In this document: positions 9,299 through 18,806 of the stretch, in pieces
Position numbering within the stretch: the stretch's first letter is position 1
Layout: each line of letters starts with the position of its first letter
Source of the DNA: Seminavis robusta
Taxonomy: Eukaryota > Bacillariophyta > Bacillariophyceae > Naviculales > Naviculaceae
NCBI GenBank assembly: GCA_903772945.1
Contig: CAICTM010001456.1
Span: 1 to 28,855, forward strand
DNA: 28,855 nucleotides
Direction: 5' to 3'
Notes under the pieces: model-generated
Database searches by the model: none
What the model was told of the DNA's origin: nothing
The model's input: the letters and a program-made list of their open reading frames with translations, nothing else
Position numbers and translations under genes: made by a program

Positions 9299-10634
9299 AG
9301 ATCATACGGAACCAATCAATCGTCCAATTTGTCAACGTACTGTGTTTCTCATTTTTTCTTTCGCGGCGACAGAAATAAATCGCACGGCTTTCTGCCTTAC
9401 GTGACTCCCACGTGCAATTCCTCTCGTAGGTGACAAATGGTCCCGCGCCACTATCCAACAAACAAGCGCGTCAAGTCGGGTGAAAGGACCTTTCCAAAAA
9501 GTGGACGGTTGGTCACAAAAAAAAAGATCCCATCAAGCTAATAAGCAAAATCTTGGACGAAACTGATTTACCGGTACCGATACTCGAGTACATGATGTAG
9601 ACTACTGGAGTACATGATCGGTATTATTGAATACAACCAAGCGGTAGCTAATGCTGTAGCTACTAGCTAGATGCCACAACTTAATCGGTGCGTTTCGACA
9701 ACTTTTTGGCTTGTAGATGGCACCTCTTGATGGTGAAAATGCGGGCGCGAGGATACATGTATCATGAATACCTGTGGCTGGCCGAACCTGTCTCAAAAGA
9801 AACCAACCAAGAAAGTAGACTAATAATGAGTCAAGTAGAGTCCATCGTAGATTCTGCTGGAATGTCTACATACGGTTGTAGAAAAGATACTAGCTAGCAG
9901 CCCAGCAGCCTGCTGGAGACGAAACCAATGATCCAATCCAATGGAATCACAATCGAATTACTAGCTACATAGTGGTTAGACCAAAGAGTGACGAGTCCAG
10001 CTGTAGAGTACTTCACGATAACCCCAAATCAATACAACGGTCATTGACGTCTCGGGCTCAGCCAGGGTAGTAAAACCACTCTTTGCTGAACGAAAAATGG
10101 TTAAATAGATGGGTATCTACACAAACCAACTAAGGTTTATCGCCGTGGCGTGAAAGTATCACAACTGCATCACATTCTACTGAGTACTAGCTAGCTAGCT
10201 ATTACATGTAGCTTCTGTACTAGTACAGTAGAGCTCCGGTCTATGATAGATGCTTCATCAACAAAAGGGCGCGGGTGAGCTACATGTAAGTCGGTGCTGG
10301 TCGGCGTTACCGTAGCCAGGCTGGCGGCAAATAAAAAACCAATGGCGGGAGAAGGCGGGAAAAGAAGGTGAGACCCCATCCTTACTGAGATTCCCAGAAG
10401 AATGGTCATTGGGGTCATTTCGAAAAAGACCAACACAAGAACACTCACCCACGGGTTTGCTGTTGCCACTTGTTGTCTTCTGCGGGATCTCTCATCTCTC
10501 TGGGTTTCTAAACTCTGAATCACTTCTCAAGGCTTCCGCTGGCCGGCTACTTGTAGAATAGAAGGCGGGCATCATCAGAGAAAAAGAGAGATTTGGTTCA
10601 CTGAAAGTATATCGTACGCAATTCATTTGAGACC
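9299..10634. other. Divergent intergenic region
   Basis: About 1.3 kb between the start of the LGY-WD gene (minus) and the small membrane-protein gene (plus), so both promoters should lie here. It contains an A9 run near 9518, TACCGGTA overlapping GGTACC at 9569-9578, and CTAGCTAG at 9663, 9890 and 10187-10198. A minus-strand frame at 10191-10523 (110 codons, hydrophobic middle) is possible but unsupported. No RNA gene was seen. Confidence 0.55.
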
Positions 10635-11231
10635 ATGGACAATCCTAATCTGCCAATTATCGTGGGCGCAGCAGTCGTTGCTGTGCTGGCCCTGTTGGGA
10701 TTTGTGTTGATGAGCAAAAAGAAGAAGGCCAAGGCGGATCCATTTGCATTTGGTGGTAAGAAGGCCAGCAAGGATGTCAAGGTAAAAGCCAAGATTGTCT
10801 GGTTGGAGGCATCCGATGGTCAATTCGATACAACCTTTGATTATCAGGCGCGCAAAGAGATCAAGAACTCCAAATTGAGGTTTCACTTTCAAACCATTGT
10901 CGATGCATGGGCCAAGCGCCGATGCGGGGGAATTATCATCACCAACTCCAAAAATGGAAGAGAGAAACAAGTCATCAAATTCAAGGACGCACAAAAAGTC
11001 AATCGCTCTCCCCACTTGGGCGTGGACTTTGTGGCCTTTACATCGGATCAAAGGAGAGTCTTGCTATTCCTGGAAGGACTGAAATACGAAGAAATCAAAT
11101 GTGAAGAGGAAATATTCGAACTGGGAAAGCAAAACATTCTCGCATACTCAGAAGGAGGAAGAAAGACATGCCAAAAGTCAAACTTGGCGTTTCGTGAAGC
11201 TTTTATCGCTCCTACTCAAAAGAAAGATTAA
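10635..11231 (+). CDS. Small single-helix membrane protein, 198 aa, unknown function
   Basis: ATG at 10635 has a strong start context (GAGACCATGG). Residues about 7-27 form one hydrophobic helix (IIVGAAVVAVLALLGFVLM) followed at once by a Lys cluster (SKKKKAK), which suggests an N-out/C-in signal anchor with the rest in the cytosol. Residues about 48-190 form a soluble alpha/beta-like domain with alternating hydrophobics (VKAKIVWLEA, LRFHFQTIVDAW, CGGIIITNS, VDFVAFTS, RRVLLFLEGLKY) and end in a Lys-rich tail. It has one exon and ends at TAA 11229-11231. I do not recognise the domain. Codon use and the strong start make it a convincing gene. Confidence 0.8.
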   Translation: MDNPNLPIIVGAAVVAVLALLGFVLMSKKKKAKADPFAFGGKKASKDVKVKAKIVWLEASDGQFDTTFDYQARKEIKNSKLRFHFQTIVDAWAKRRCGGIIITNSKNGREKQVIKFKDAQKVNRSPHLGVDFVAFTSDQRRVLLFLEGLKYEEIKCEEEIFELGKQNILAYSEGGRKTCQKSNLAFREAFIAPTQKKD

Positions 11232-12300
11232 GACACCCAACCTTCGTTCCATTTGAACTTTACGAGCTGATTCATTCACTTGCTGTGCAATCAATCATTC
11301 ATTCATTCGACAACCTCATGGCCTCAGTCGCTCACTGTAGAACTCTCTTTATTTTCGAATGGAAATCGCGTGGAATTGAATCAATCTCTTTTTGTCAAGG
11401 TGAAGATTGTCTTGGAATTGGGGTATCCGCCTTCCGATGTTGTCCAGTGCAATTTAAACTTGTTTTCTTGTTGTGGAATAGTTGTTCAGTACAGTTGTGA
11501 TGGATGCAATTGGGTCCAACGTGCCTGGAGAGAGGAGGCCTGTGTGCATGTGCCGTGGCTGCCTCATGCAAAGTAGATAGCTTACTGAGTCCCCACACAA
11601 CGTGCACTGTGTGTTTAGGAAAGCTACCCCCCACAAACTTCTTTACCAACCCCAACTCTCTTCAACAAAGAGCTCGTGATTTGTGGTGAATCATGGCTCC
11701 GACCTCAGTGTACAAATCCTTAGATAGCTAACAGGCGTCGCACCCTCTCAGGAGGCCAGTGTGGCCGGTGAGCAGACTTGACTGTGGGAAATACCCGGGC
11801 CTTAGCTCGTGGGTAGTCCTCAAGCACATCTCGTCTGAATCCGTTCAGTTTTTTGTGTGTTTAGGAAAGCACTTAATTCCAGCTTTTTGGTCAAAACGAT
11901 ACATTCAATTTTGCTCAATGAAGGTTCCACGTTGCTTGCTATCTTAACTCGTGCTTTTTGAGCTTGCCAGTAGGTTGAGCCAGCACACGTCGTTGCGTAG
12001 TGGCATTGATTCAAACCAAAAGTAGCTTACTTGCACAATCCTGAAGAACACAACCGTCTTATAGCCTGTTCTATACAGGCCTCCTTGGTGCCGCCATTCT
12101 TTCAATCGCAGGACGCCATTTGGCATCGGCATGGTCTTACAATTCATGCATACCAGGTCCTCTCCGTCCACCCAAGTGTGCGCTTTTTTGTACCGGAAAA
12201 TGAACGCCAAAGGAAGCTAACAAGGCTCGACACTTTCCAACCTCTCAGATCATCCGGTTGGAAGGACATGGTACCAGTCGAAACAATTGGAGAGTCAACG

Positions 12301-12402
12301 CCAATCCCCGACATCACGTCGATTTCATGAGCTCCCGCACTCTAAACGTGTCCAATCCCCGACATCACGTCGATTTCATGAGCTCCCGCACTCTAAACGT
12401 GT
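12301..12402. repeat. Perfect 51 bp tandem duplication
   Basis: Bases 12301-12351 and 12352-12402 are identical (the unit starts CCAATCCCCGACATCACG). The period is 51, a multiple of three, and one plus-strand frame through it reads as a duplicated 17-residue peptide, so it may have arisen inside a reading frame. The perfect identity implies a recent origin or an assembly artefact. Confidence 0.95.
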
Positions 12403-12413
12403 CCTAGTACACG

Positions 12414-12722
12414 GTGCAAGGTCAGGGCAACTCTACTTGGCGAAAGTGGATAAGCAAGGTGGCCCTGACGTTCAATGGCATTGAGCAGATCTGTAAATGT
12501 CAAGACTATTTCCGAACAAAGGTCCATCGCATGGTCAAGAGTACGCTGCCTCCCCACGAACAGTCGTTGCATCCGTGGTTTGGCAAATTGCCCAAGGGAA
12601 TCACAGCTGTAATCACCAACCGAGGGAATCGAGAAACAGTAGTCAAACGACTGGATGAAATGCTTCAAAAATGGGGGGGGGGGGCATGCTATGCAACCTT
12701 GCTTTTTGGAAATGCTGGCTAG
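12414..12722 (+). pseudogene. Possible gene fragment interrupted at a G12 tract
   Basis: A plus-strand frame of about 100 codons (from an in-frame stop just upstream of 12414) has a protein-like composition, with stretches such as WRKWISKVALTF and FGKLPKGITAVITNRGN. It runs into twelve G residues at 12673-12684, a typical site of sequencing or replication slippage, after which a different frame stays open to beyond 12840. There is no convincing start codon and no recognised family. It could be a decayed gene, a transposon scrap, or chance. Confidence 0.2.
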
Positions 12723-12872
12723 AGTTCCGGTAGTGTGGCTAAGGGTGCATCCGTCCGCTGAAAAGAAGCACAACTTATGCAGTCTTGAATCGATTCCACG
12801 AAGGGATCAGCTGACAATTGTGTACATCATGAAGGCAGTAGAGGAGAGGTCAACAGGGACAAACATGACAGG

Positions 12873-15308
12873 CTATACCGGCACTTCCGGGCTTCCCCTC
12901 CGGCTTCGTTGGTTTAGTTCCTGTTCATCGTTCTCGGCAACGTCAATTTGGAACATCGTCTTTTCCTTGTTGACGGCTTTTCCCCGATCCCCAGTTTCTG
13001 CACCTGTTTTCTTGTTCACTACAAACACGCCACGGCACTGCCATGATGCCATTTCTCCAGTGTGCAGCAAAGTATTGTTGTTTCGCTTTATCGCCAGCAG
13101 AGTTGCGTTGGATGGCAAGAAGATGGGGTCCATCAATCCTTCTTCGTACCCCCACAGACATGGTGGAATGGCAATGTATCCCAATTCGTCATACACTCTG
13201 TCTGTTGACTGTCCCTTGATGGGTTCTGATCGGCACAGCAAGTGCCCCGTGTCCGCATTGTAAAGCTCCATGCTCAAGCAAGAAGGAGCATGGCAATGTG
13301 GTCCAGCGTAGACGAGTTGAATCCCGTCGGCGTCTTCTCTTCCAGAGTCCTTCTGCAAATCCAAGACGGAAAATCGTGCAGTGATCTGATGAACGCATTG
13401 GGATGGTGGGGTTCCAGGGGGGCATTGCACCACATCATACTCGCCAGCAAATGATTCAGTCTGGCGGTATATACGATACAGATTCTGATGCGAGGGTGGA
13501 GCTGTTGCCTTGGCAGGAACGTACTCCTCGAAATAGTACCGAAATTTGATTTGATACTCCAACAGTTGATCCTTCCAGGGAATATATTGGTCAGAATCCA
13601 GGAGCGTCTGGAGGTGATGACAACAGCTGAGTCCACCTTGATAGGTATCTAACCAGCAAGAGGGATTCTTTTGTTCAAACAGTGAACTGGCTTCCGGGGG
13701 GCATCTTCCATCCATTTCAAAATTGCGTCCTCCAATTTGCGAAACAATCCCATCTTGGCATATCTGCAAGGGAGTTTCGACCTTGATAAAGTTGAGCATT
13801 GTGGAACCGTGTTGACAATGTTGGGCAAATGTCAAGCTACAACCGCGAGCAACAATGACAGGTACTTGATAATTGAGGGCACCGCGTGAGTCAAAGGAGA
13901 AGTAGCGGTCATCTGCGCCTTGCAAGGAACGGGTGATAACTACAGTGCGGTTTCCCCCTTCCACTGTATTCGAGATAACCTTGATCGAAGGTGGCAGAAT
14001 GACTCCCTTTCCATGGAAGGCCAAGTTCCTTTCTTGGACGGAATCACCAGAGACAATAATGGCGTAAGGCCCAGCACCGGTCTCGGGGCATTCATCTCCT
14101 TCCCAGGCCTCGTTGCACATGGTATCGGTCCCCAAAGCCATTCCAAACCAGGCATCAGCAGGACCAACCAGGGTCAATGTCGCAGCGTTCGTACCAGAAT
14201 CCAAGGAGACGCTGGCATTGATGGCGTTGTTGGAGACAAAGCCGATCACTTTGCTGGGATCTTCACGCACTTGGTGGTGGTCTAGCACCGAGTCGGCCAT
14301 GTCATTCCAGAATACATCCAAAGCGCCATCATCGTGTAGCCTGACACTGCAAAAAGGTGGTTTCGAATCGTCCCCCTTCAGCATGTGTGTGCGCACGTTA
14401 GGAGTGGGCGCGACAAACTGACCTCCCTCCCAGCACTCGGATGCATTACGCAGTTGGCCTACGCATTGGTGTTCATCAGAAAGATTCAAACTTTTGTAGC
14501 GTTTGTAATACACCTTGGTGCTCAACATTTTATCATTGCACGGACATTCCAGCAAGCCACTGTAGGTTGCTGTAGAATCGTTGTACACAGGAGACGATTT
14601 GGGGAGTGGACCAGGCTTGAACTTGGGCGAGGATTCCTCCCGATTCCACGTATCGATTTGCATAACGTAGATACTCCATGAATCTGGATTGTGAACCAGC
14701 TGGGCATATCCCTTTGGATATCCGTGGTAGGAAAGCCTCATCTCGGCTCCGTTGCCCTCGAAGAAACTCTGCTTGGAAGGAATCTGAACGCCTCCTAATT
14801 TCACAGGGCCTTGTTGAGGAGAAAGATCCTCAAACGTGAACGGCTCTCCATGGCCATTATTATGTCCATAGTGTGTTGGTTTGGATCTTTTGACCAATTC
14901 TACCTTTGTGGAATCCCAGATGGTTGTCAGGTAGTGATGGTTGTACGCATGGGTGATAGGGACGGGGATCTCTGTACCATCAGGCTGTACTTGTACTTGA
15001 TCCACCTCGTAACCAACAATGGCCATAGTTTTGTTGGCGAAGCGCTTCAGGATATGTTCTGGCAATTTCACTGGATCCAACAGCGCCCAATAGACTTGGC
15101 TATAGTAGGTGCTGATGACGGCTGAGTAGACTTCAAAGTACTCAGTTTGGTACTCTGTCGAATAGCCAGGAGAACCGTCCTTTGTAGCCGCGGGATTGGC
15201 TATGTGATAGACTCCATTGTTCATATTTTTGGCTGATGCCAGCTGTACTGGTAGAAACGATAGCAACAGCAGTGCCCAACAAGTCGGAGCCTCAAGAGAC
15301 AACATCAT
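12873..15308 (-). CDS. Secreted SURNod19-like protein with a DOMON-like insert, 811 aa
   Basis: Single exon, ATG at 15308. Residues 1-26 are a clear signal peptide (WALLLLSFLPVQ, cleavage likely after ASA). Residues about 50-320 contain EVYSAVISTYYSQVYW and AYNHHYLTT (His124-His125), the start of a SURNod19-like fold. Residues about 325-515 look like a DOMON domain (haem- or sugar-binding beta sandwich): ALDVFWND, ATLTLVGPADAWFGMALG, GPYAIIVSG, VVITRSL. The C-terminal part returns to SURNod19-like features: YAGPHCHAPSC (His671, His673), ELYNADTGHLLC, ELGYIAIPPCLWG and HTGEM (His749, Met753). The HH, HxH and HTGxM pattern resembles the copper ligands of type II copper monooxygenases (inference). 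Many Cys residues and N-glycosylation sequons fit a secreted or cell-wall protein. Its promoter lies in a spacer shared with the SPS-stalk gene. Confidence 0.8.
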   Translation of the reverse strand: MMLSLEAPTCWALLLLSFLPVQLASAKNMNNGVYHIANPAATKDGSPGYSTEYQTEYFEVYSAVISTYYSQVYWALLDPVKLPEHILKRFANKTMAIVGYEVDQVQVQPDGTEIPVPITHAYNHHYLTTIWDSTKVELVKRSKPTHYGHNNGHGEPFTFEDLSPQQGPVKLGGVQIPSKQSFFEGNGAEMRLSYHGYPKGYAQLVHNPDSWSIYVMQIDTWNREESSPKFKPGPLPKSSPVYNDSTATYSGLLECPCNDKMLSTKVYYKRYKSLNLSDEHQCVGQLRNASECWEGGQFVAPTPNVRTHMLKGDDSKPPFCSVRLHDDGALDVFWNDMADSVLDHHQVREDPSKVIGFVSNNAINASVSLDSGTNAATLTLVGPADAWFGMALGTDTMCNEAWEGDECPETGAGPYAIIVSGDSVQERNLAFHGKGVILPPSIKVISNTVEGGNRTVVITRSLQGADDRYFSFDSRGALNYQVPVIVARGCSLTFAQHCQHGSTMLNFIKVETPLQICQDGIVSQIGGRNFEMDGRCPPEASSLFEQKNPSCWLDTYQGGLSCCHHLQTLLDSDQYIPWKDQLLEYQIKFRYYFEEYVPAKATAPPSHQNLYRIYRQTESFAGEYDVVQCPPGTPPSQCVHQITARFSVLDLQKDSGREDADGIQLVYAGPHCHAPSCLSMELYNADTGHLLCRSEPIKGQSTDRVYDELGYIAIPPCLWGYEEGLMDPIFLPSNATLLAIKRNNNTLLHTGEMASWQCRGVFVVNKKTGAETGDRGKAVNKEKTMFQIDVAENDEQELNQRSRRGSPEVPV

Positions 15309-15733
15309 TTTGAAGGTTCACTGGGTGGGTGAAATTGATGCGATATGAAAAAACAACTTGGCTTCAACTACTACAGTACCAGAGAAGGACCAGCATACTG
15401 GTACGCACAAGGCCTCAATCTCTTCCGTTGTACACGTGTGATGATGCAAGCCGGTTCCAATACCGGCGGTACCAGCATCATTCAATGATAGAAGAGCGCA
15501 AAGACAGTGGGAATTTGATTGTGCCAGAAAATGTGACGTCCAAAAATCTTATTTTTACCATTCGTGATTTCAACATTTTTATTGCTGTTTTAACCCCCAA
15601 AGATCTTCCACCGAAGGATTTCAATTGGGGTCCAGCTTACCGTACTTCTAAACTAACTTTCGTCATTCAGCCTCTTCCTCCTCTCTGTCATTGCACTAAG
15701 AGTACTTGTCGCAAGAACTGAGGGACAACGAAA
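15309..15733. promoter_or_regulatory. Divergent promoter region
   Basis: These 425 bp separate two divergent genes for a secreted and a membrane protein. They contain a TGACGTC (15534-15540), the core of bZIP/CRE-type sites known in diatom CO2-responsive promoters, but one such heptamer is expected by chance in this length of DNA. A plus-strand frame at 15329-15721 has no protein-like features. The regulatory call rests on position. Confidence 0.35.
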
Positions 15734-17365
15734 ATGTCGACTACTGGTAGTACTGAGATCCCGAGTAGTGATGTTGAGACACCCCAACTAGAACCGCCCC
15801 AACTGGCCCTGGTGGCTCCCAAAGATGCCACGGAAGAGCAAGATCGTGCCATAGCACATCAGTTGGCTCAGCAGAGGGTTGAAGACGCAAAACGGCGGTC
15901 AAGACAACAATCTCAAACAGCAACAATCGTTGCAAACATTCAGGCTGTAACCGGGGCAAAGGCGGCCATAATTCGACAGTCGAGATTGCCCCTATCAGGA
16001 AACACGGCCAGGGCTTCTCGTGACGTGGAGCCACCTCGAGAGGAAGATAGAGAAGCGGAGCAGCAGCAGCATGAGCCACATCCTGCACTTGCTTCTGATA
16101 CGATTCACGCACAAGTCGAACCGGCTGCTTTAGTGCCGGTAGCTTCACTAGTCTCGTACGAACAACAATATCCAGATCCGAGGGAAAGCAACGCCAGCAC
16201 CAACTCCATCGCAAAGTATTGGCTCTGTTTTGGAGTTGTATCTGTCTTTATAGTTTCCATTGCTGCCATTGTCATTGCTCTCATTATTTCAACGAACGGC
16301 AGCAGTGATGGAAACAGCAACAATGGCGTCATCAGCGATCCTATGTCAGTGGGGACACAAGAGTCGTCATTGCCTTCTGCCACCCCTTCGATGTCGCCAG
16401 CCTTGGCGCCATCAGCTGCTCCCTCGGCAATGCCTTCATTTTATCCTTCCGCTATCACTTCTTTGTCACCCAGCACAAGATCACCACCCAATACCCCTTC
16501 GCTTTCTCCCAGCACGATGCCTTCATCGTTGCCTACTACTGCCACCCTTTCAATTTCGCCAACCTTGACGCCATTAGCTGCTCCCTCGGCAATGCCTTCA
16601 TTTTATCCTTCCACAATCCCTTCTTTGTCACCCAGCACAAGATCACCATCCAATAGCCCTTCGCTTTCTCCCAGCACGATGCCTTCATCGTTGCCTACTA
16701 CTGCCACCCTTTCAATTTCGCCAACCTTGACGCCATTAGCTGCTCCCTCGGCAATGCCTTCATTTTATCCTTCCACAATCCCTTCCTTGTCACCCAGCAC
16801 AAGATCACCATCCAATAGCCCTTCACTTTCCCCCAGCACGATGCCTTCATCGTTGCCTACTACTGTCGGTTGTGGTATTATTGAAGACTGCCCGGCTCGT
16901 GATTATGGCAAGGCACAGGAATGCACAGCTCGTGCATTGGAGATGACCTATTACTTCCATGGTGGAGACTGCCAAAACACTTGCTCAATCCAGACAAATC
17001 AAGTGAACGTTGTAAATGGTGATAACTATTTCACTTGTGACGATTTCAATGGAGGGCCTCCAACGCAGAGAAGAGAGTCGGCTTTTATAGTTGTTACCGA
17101 TGTAGATGACGACACCATTTATCACGGGGACTGGGTTGTGGTGGGAAACTTGTTCACACTGTCCGATGGTGGAAACAGGTTTCCGGCCGACCAGTTGATT
17201 ATGATCTATTCAAGCAACGAAACCAGCAATATGGGGAATATCCTGCAATCGATGCAATATCACTCTTCCTGTTCGCAGAATTTGTTTCTCCAAGATACGT
17301 TTGGTGCGGTTCAATTGGTAGGGTTGATTAATGAAGACCAAGGCAAAATCTCATGCCTTGATTGA
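15734..17365 (+). CDS. SPS-stalk single-pass membrane protein with Cys-rich C-terminal domain, 543 aa
   Basis: ATG at 15734 (context AAAATG), single exon, TGA at 17363-17365. Residues 1-160 are a polar, Gln/Arg/Glu-rich cytoplasmic tail. Residues about 162-186 are one membrane helix (LCFGVVSVFIVSIAAIVIALII), giving a type II orientation. Residues about 215-377 are a Ser/Pro/Thr stalk built from a 54-residue repeat (PSLSPSTMPSS..., AMPSFYPST...), probably heavily O-glycosylated. Residues 378-543 form an extracellular domain with Cys at CGIIEDC, DCQNTC, YFTC, SSC and ISC, and motifs DFNGGPP, IYHGDWVVVG, YHSSCSQNLFLQDTFGAVQLV. This C-terminal module recurs in many diatom proteins; I think it corresponds to a Pfam DUF (DUF7467) but cannot confirm that. 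A role at the cell surface or frustule is inference. Confidence 0.88.
   Translation: MSTTGSTEIPSSDVETPQLEPPQLALVAPKDATEEQDRAIAHQLAQQRVEDAKRRSRQQSQTATIVANIQAVTGAKAAIIRQSRLPLSGNTARASRDVEPPREEDREAEQQQHEPHPALASDTIHAQVEPAALVPVASLVSYEQQYPDPRESNASTNSIAKYWLCFGVVSVFIVSIAAIVIALIISTNGSSDGNSNNGVISDPMSVGTQESSLPSATPSMSPALAPSAAPSAMPSFYPSAITSLSPSTRSPPNTPSLSPSTMPSSLPTTATLSISPTLTPLAAPSAMPSFYPSTIPSLSPSTRSPSNSPSLSPSTMPSSLPTTATLSISPTLTPLAAPSAMPSFYPSTIPSLSPSTRSPSNSPSLSPSTMPSSLPTTVGCGIIEDCPARDYGKAQECTARALEMTYYFHGGDCQNTCSIQTNQVNVVNGDNYFTCDDFNGGPPTQRRESAFIVVTDVDDDTIYHGDWVVVGNLFTLSDGGNRFPADQLIMIYSSNETSNMGNILQSMQYHSSCSQNLFLQDTFGAVQLVGLINEDQGKISCLD
16377..16864 (+). repeat. 162 bp coding tandem repeat (SPS stalk)
   Basis: Full units begin at 16496 and 16658, and a third, partial one at 16820, with an exact 162 bp period (54 codons). 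A diverged half unit precedes them at about 16377-16495. The units are almost identical at DNA level, including synonymous positions, so they have been homogenised recently by unequal exchange or slippage. Confidence 0.95.
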
Positions 17366-17607
17366 AACCTTGCTTGGGGAGGTTGATTTTTGTAACACCC
17401 TATGGTTTTTCTTGACGACTTCTGCCCTCTTTTCCGTTTGCTGTTCAGCCCAAAGGTGGATGCTCCATCTACCGTAGATAGCCTAAGAATTTTGTTTACA
17501 CAAGTTGTTGGCTCTTTTGGTTGGAGCTTGCATATTTATGGTGACGGGCGGTGTGGCAAATCGCTGACCCAAAAACACTTCATATATGTATAGCCGAACA
17601 CTACCAG

Positions 17608-18447
17608 CTAGTAACGTTTGGACGGCCACAACTCCACCACCAGCGACTGCCTTACACCCGCGGTAATGGTGCTGATGTTATGAAGCTTTTCTGATTGAAA
17701 CAGAATGGCATCGCCCCTCCTCATTGGATGGGCCACTGGAGTGCCATCGCTCTCATAAGTGACAAAGTCACCACCCGCCACATCGTCAGGATCCGACAGC
17801 AGGACACTAATGGTTCGGTCTGACCCCCAATCACGATGTCCTGGTGTCACTAGACCACCACCGGCAGAATAATGATGCAACTCCACACAGCGTACCAATT
17901 TCATGGAATCATCCGACCCGATCCATTGTTCGTCCAGAACCGGAGCCACACCTTCCATCCACGGTTGGATTTCCATTCCGCCAAGGATGATCGACCACGG
18001 TGTGCCAAAAGCTCGCACAAACCAGTGGTCGTTCATGTGCATGTACAATACCACGTGTTCGTCCGTCCAAGCAAGATGGTGTGGCACGGATTGGAGGTCG
18101 CTATTCAGAGTCTTTTTCGTCATGTCGTCGTCATTTTGGAGACACTCGACAAACCGATGCTGGTGACAAGGCGGGGGTGATGCTTCTATTATCGTGTCAA
18201 CAGGCAATGATGCCGCCGACGACGACGACGACGACACTCCCCGAGGCCACACCCCATCCACAGACGCTTGTTGCAAAATATCATCAATCTGATCGTCCGT
18301 TAACAGGTTGCGCAGTAGAATTGGTTCCGTTTGCTCCGCTTCACTGGGCTCTCCCGTCTCGTTGGCTCGAAACTCTGCTGCTGCTTTGAGTTCTGGATCG
18401 AGTTCATTTTCATGACTGTCGTAAGCCCAGATTAGCGCACTCATCAC
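17608..18447 (-). CDS. 2-oxoglutarate/Fe(II)-dependent dioxygenase, 279 aa
   Basis: Single exon; ATG at 18447, preceded by no obvious extension. The catalytic core has the facial triad His204-x-Asp206 (GHRDWG), distal His256 (KLHNIS) and the 2-oxoglutarate-binding Arg266 (GVRQSLVVEL), with the expected spacing of 50 residues and then ten. LSDPDDVAGGDFVTY and RRGDAILF are the usual beta strands between them, typical of prolyl 4-hydroxylase-like oxygenases. The N-terminal 100 residues include an LLTDDQIDDIL segment like the start of many such folds and a Ser-rich insert (about residues 76-84). No signal peptide or membrane helix is present, so it is probably cytosolic or nuclear. The substrate (protein prolyl/lysyl residue or small molecule) cannot be told. 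Confidence 0.88.
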   Translation of the reverse strand: MMSALIWAYDSHENELDPELKAAAEFRANETGEPSEAEQTEPILLRNLLTDDQIDDILQQASVDGVWPRGVSSSSSSAASLPVDTIIEASPPPCHQHRFVECLQNDDDMTKKTLNSDLQSVPHHLAWTDEHVVLYMHMNDHWFVRAFGTPWSIILGGMEIQPWMEGVAPVLDEQWIGSDDSMKLVRCVELHHYSAGGGLVTPGHRDWGSDRTISVLLSDPDDVAGGDFVTYESDGTPVAHPMRRGDAILFQSEKLHNISTITAGVRQSLVVELWPSKRY

Positions 18448-18806
18448 GCTGCTCTGTAGATTGGTTGGTTCTGCGTTCTGCGAGCATTTTCCTGCAAACA
18501 GATTACTGTATTGGTGGTGCCCCTCTGCCGCTGCAGTATTTTTTTAAAGCAAGAACAGATCCAGCCATGGTGAAGGTCAGGCGGTGTCAATTCAATTCGA
18601 TCCTTCGCTCGACTTTCTCACAGCCTCCACGCTACGCGCATTACATCGTCAAGGCTCAGATCGTGGATGCCAATTGACCCTATCTCTACCGTACGGTATC
18701 TACTGTATTGCCGATTGCTTCCGCTCGATCAAACCCAAGCCACAACGGCCACCGCGTCCATTGCTTGTTGTGGTTTGTTTGGTTGTCCACTTCCTTTTGA
18801 CCAACC
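18448..18806. promoter_or_regulatory. Divergent promoter region
   Basis: These 359 bp lie between the dioxygenase (minus) and the GRIP golgin (plus). A T8/TTTAAA stretch near 18538-18548 is the only AT-rich core-like element. Short plus-strand frames here lack protein-like features. No repeated operator-like site was recognised. Confidence 0.35.

Larger units (their letters stand above)
11232..12872. other. Intergenic region with possible decayed coding sequence
   Basis: About 1.6 kb with no intact gene. Right after the upstream stop there are short ATTC repeats (about 11290-11310). TGTGTGTTTAGGAAAGC occurs near 11608 and again near 11855. From about 12300 the sequence holds a 51 bp tandem duplication, then a plus-strand frame of about 100 codons ending in a G12 tract. 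These look like remnants of a former gene or transposon, but I could not assign them. Confidence 0.5.

Noticed and set aside
10191..10523. Minus-strand frame of 110 codons with a hydrophobic middle
   Set aside because: It could be a small membrane protein, but it lies in a promoter region, ends in CTAGCTAG repeats and has no family or codon-use support.
11608..11871. 17-base repeat TGTGTGTTTAGGAAAGC at two places
   Set aside because: It is short, without flanking similarity or structure.
11944..12210. Minus-strand frame of 88 codons with a coding-like stretch
   Set aside because: No start context, no family, and the opposite strand is equally open; it may be transposon debris but cannot be supported.
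15534..15540. TGACGTC as a CO2/cAMP-responsive site (a second copy is at 10045-10051)
   Set aside because: Two copies of a heptamer in 29 kb are expected by chance, and no clustered arrangement was seen.
15329..15721. Plus-strand frame of 130 codons just upstream of the SPS-stalk gene
   Set aside because: It lies wholly in the divergent promoter region, with low-complexity sequence and a stop 12 bases before the real start.
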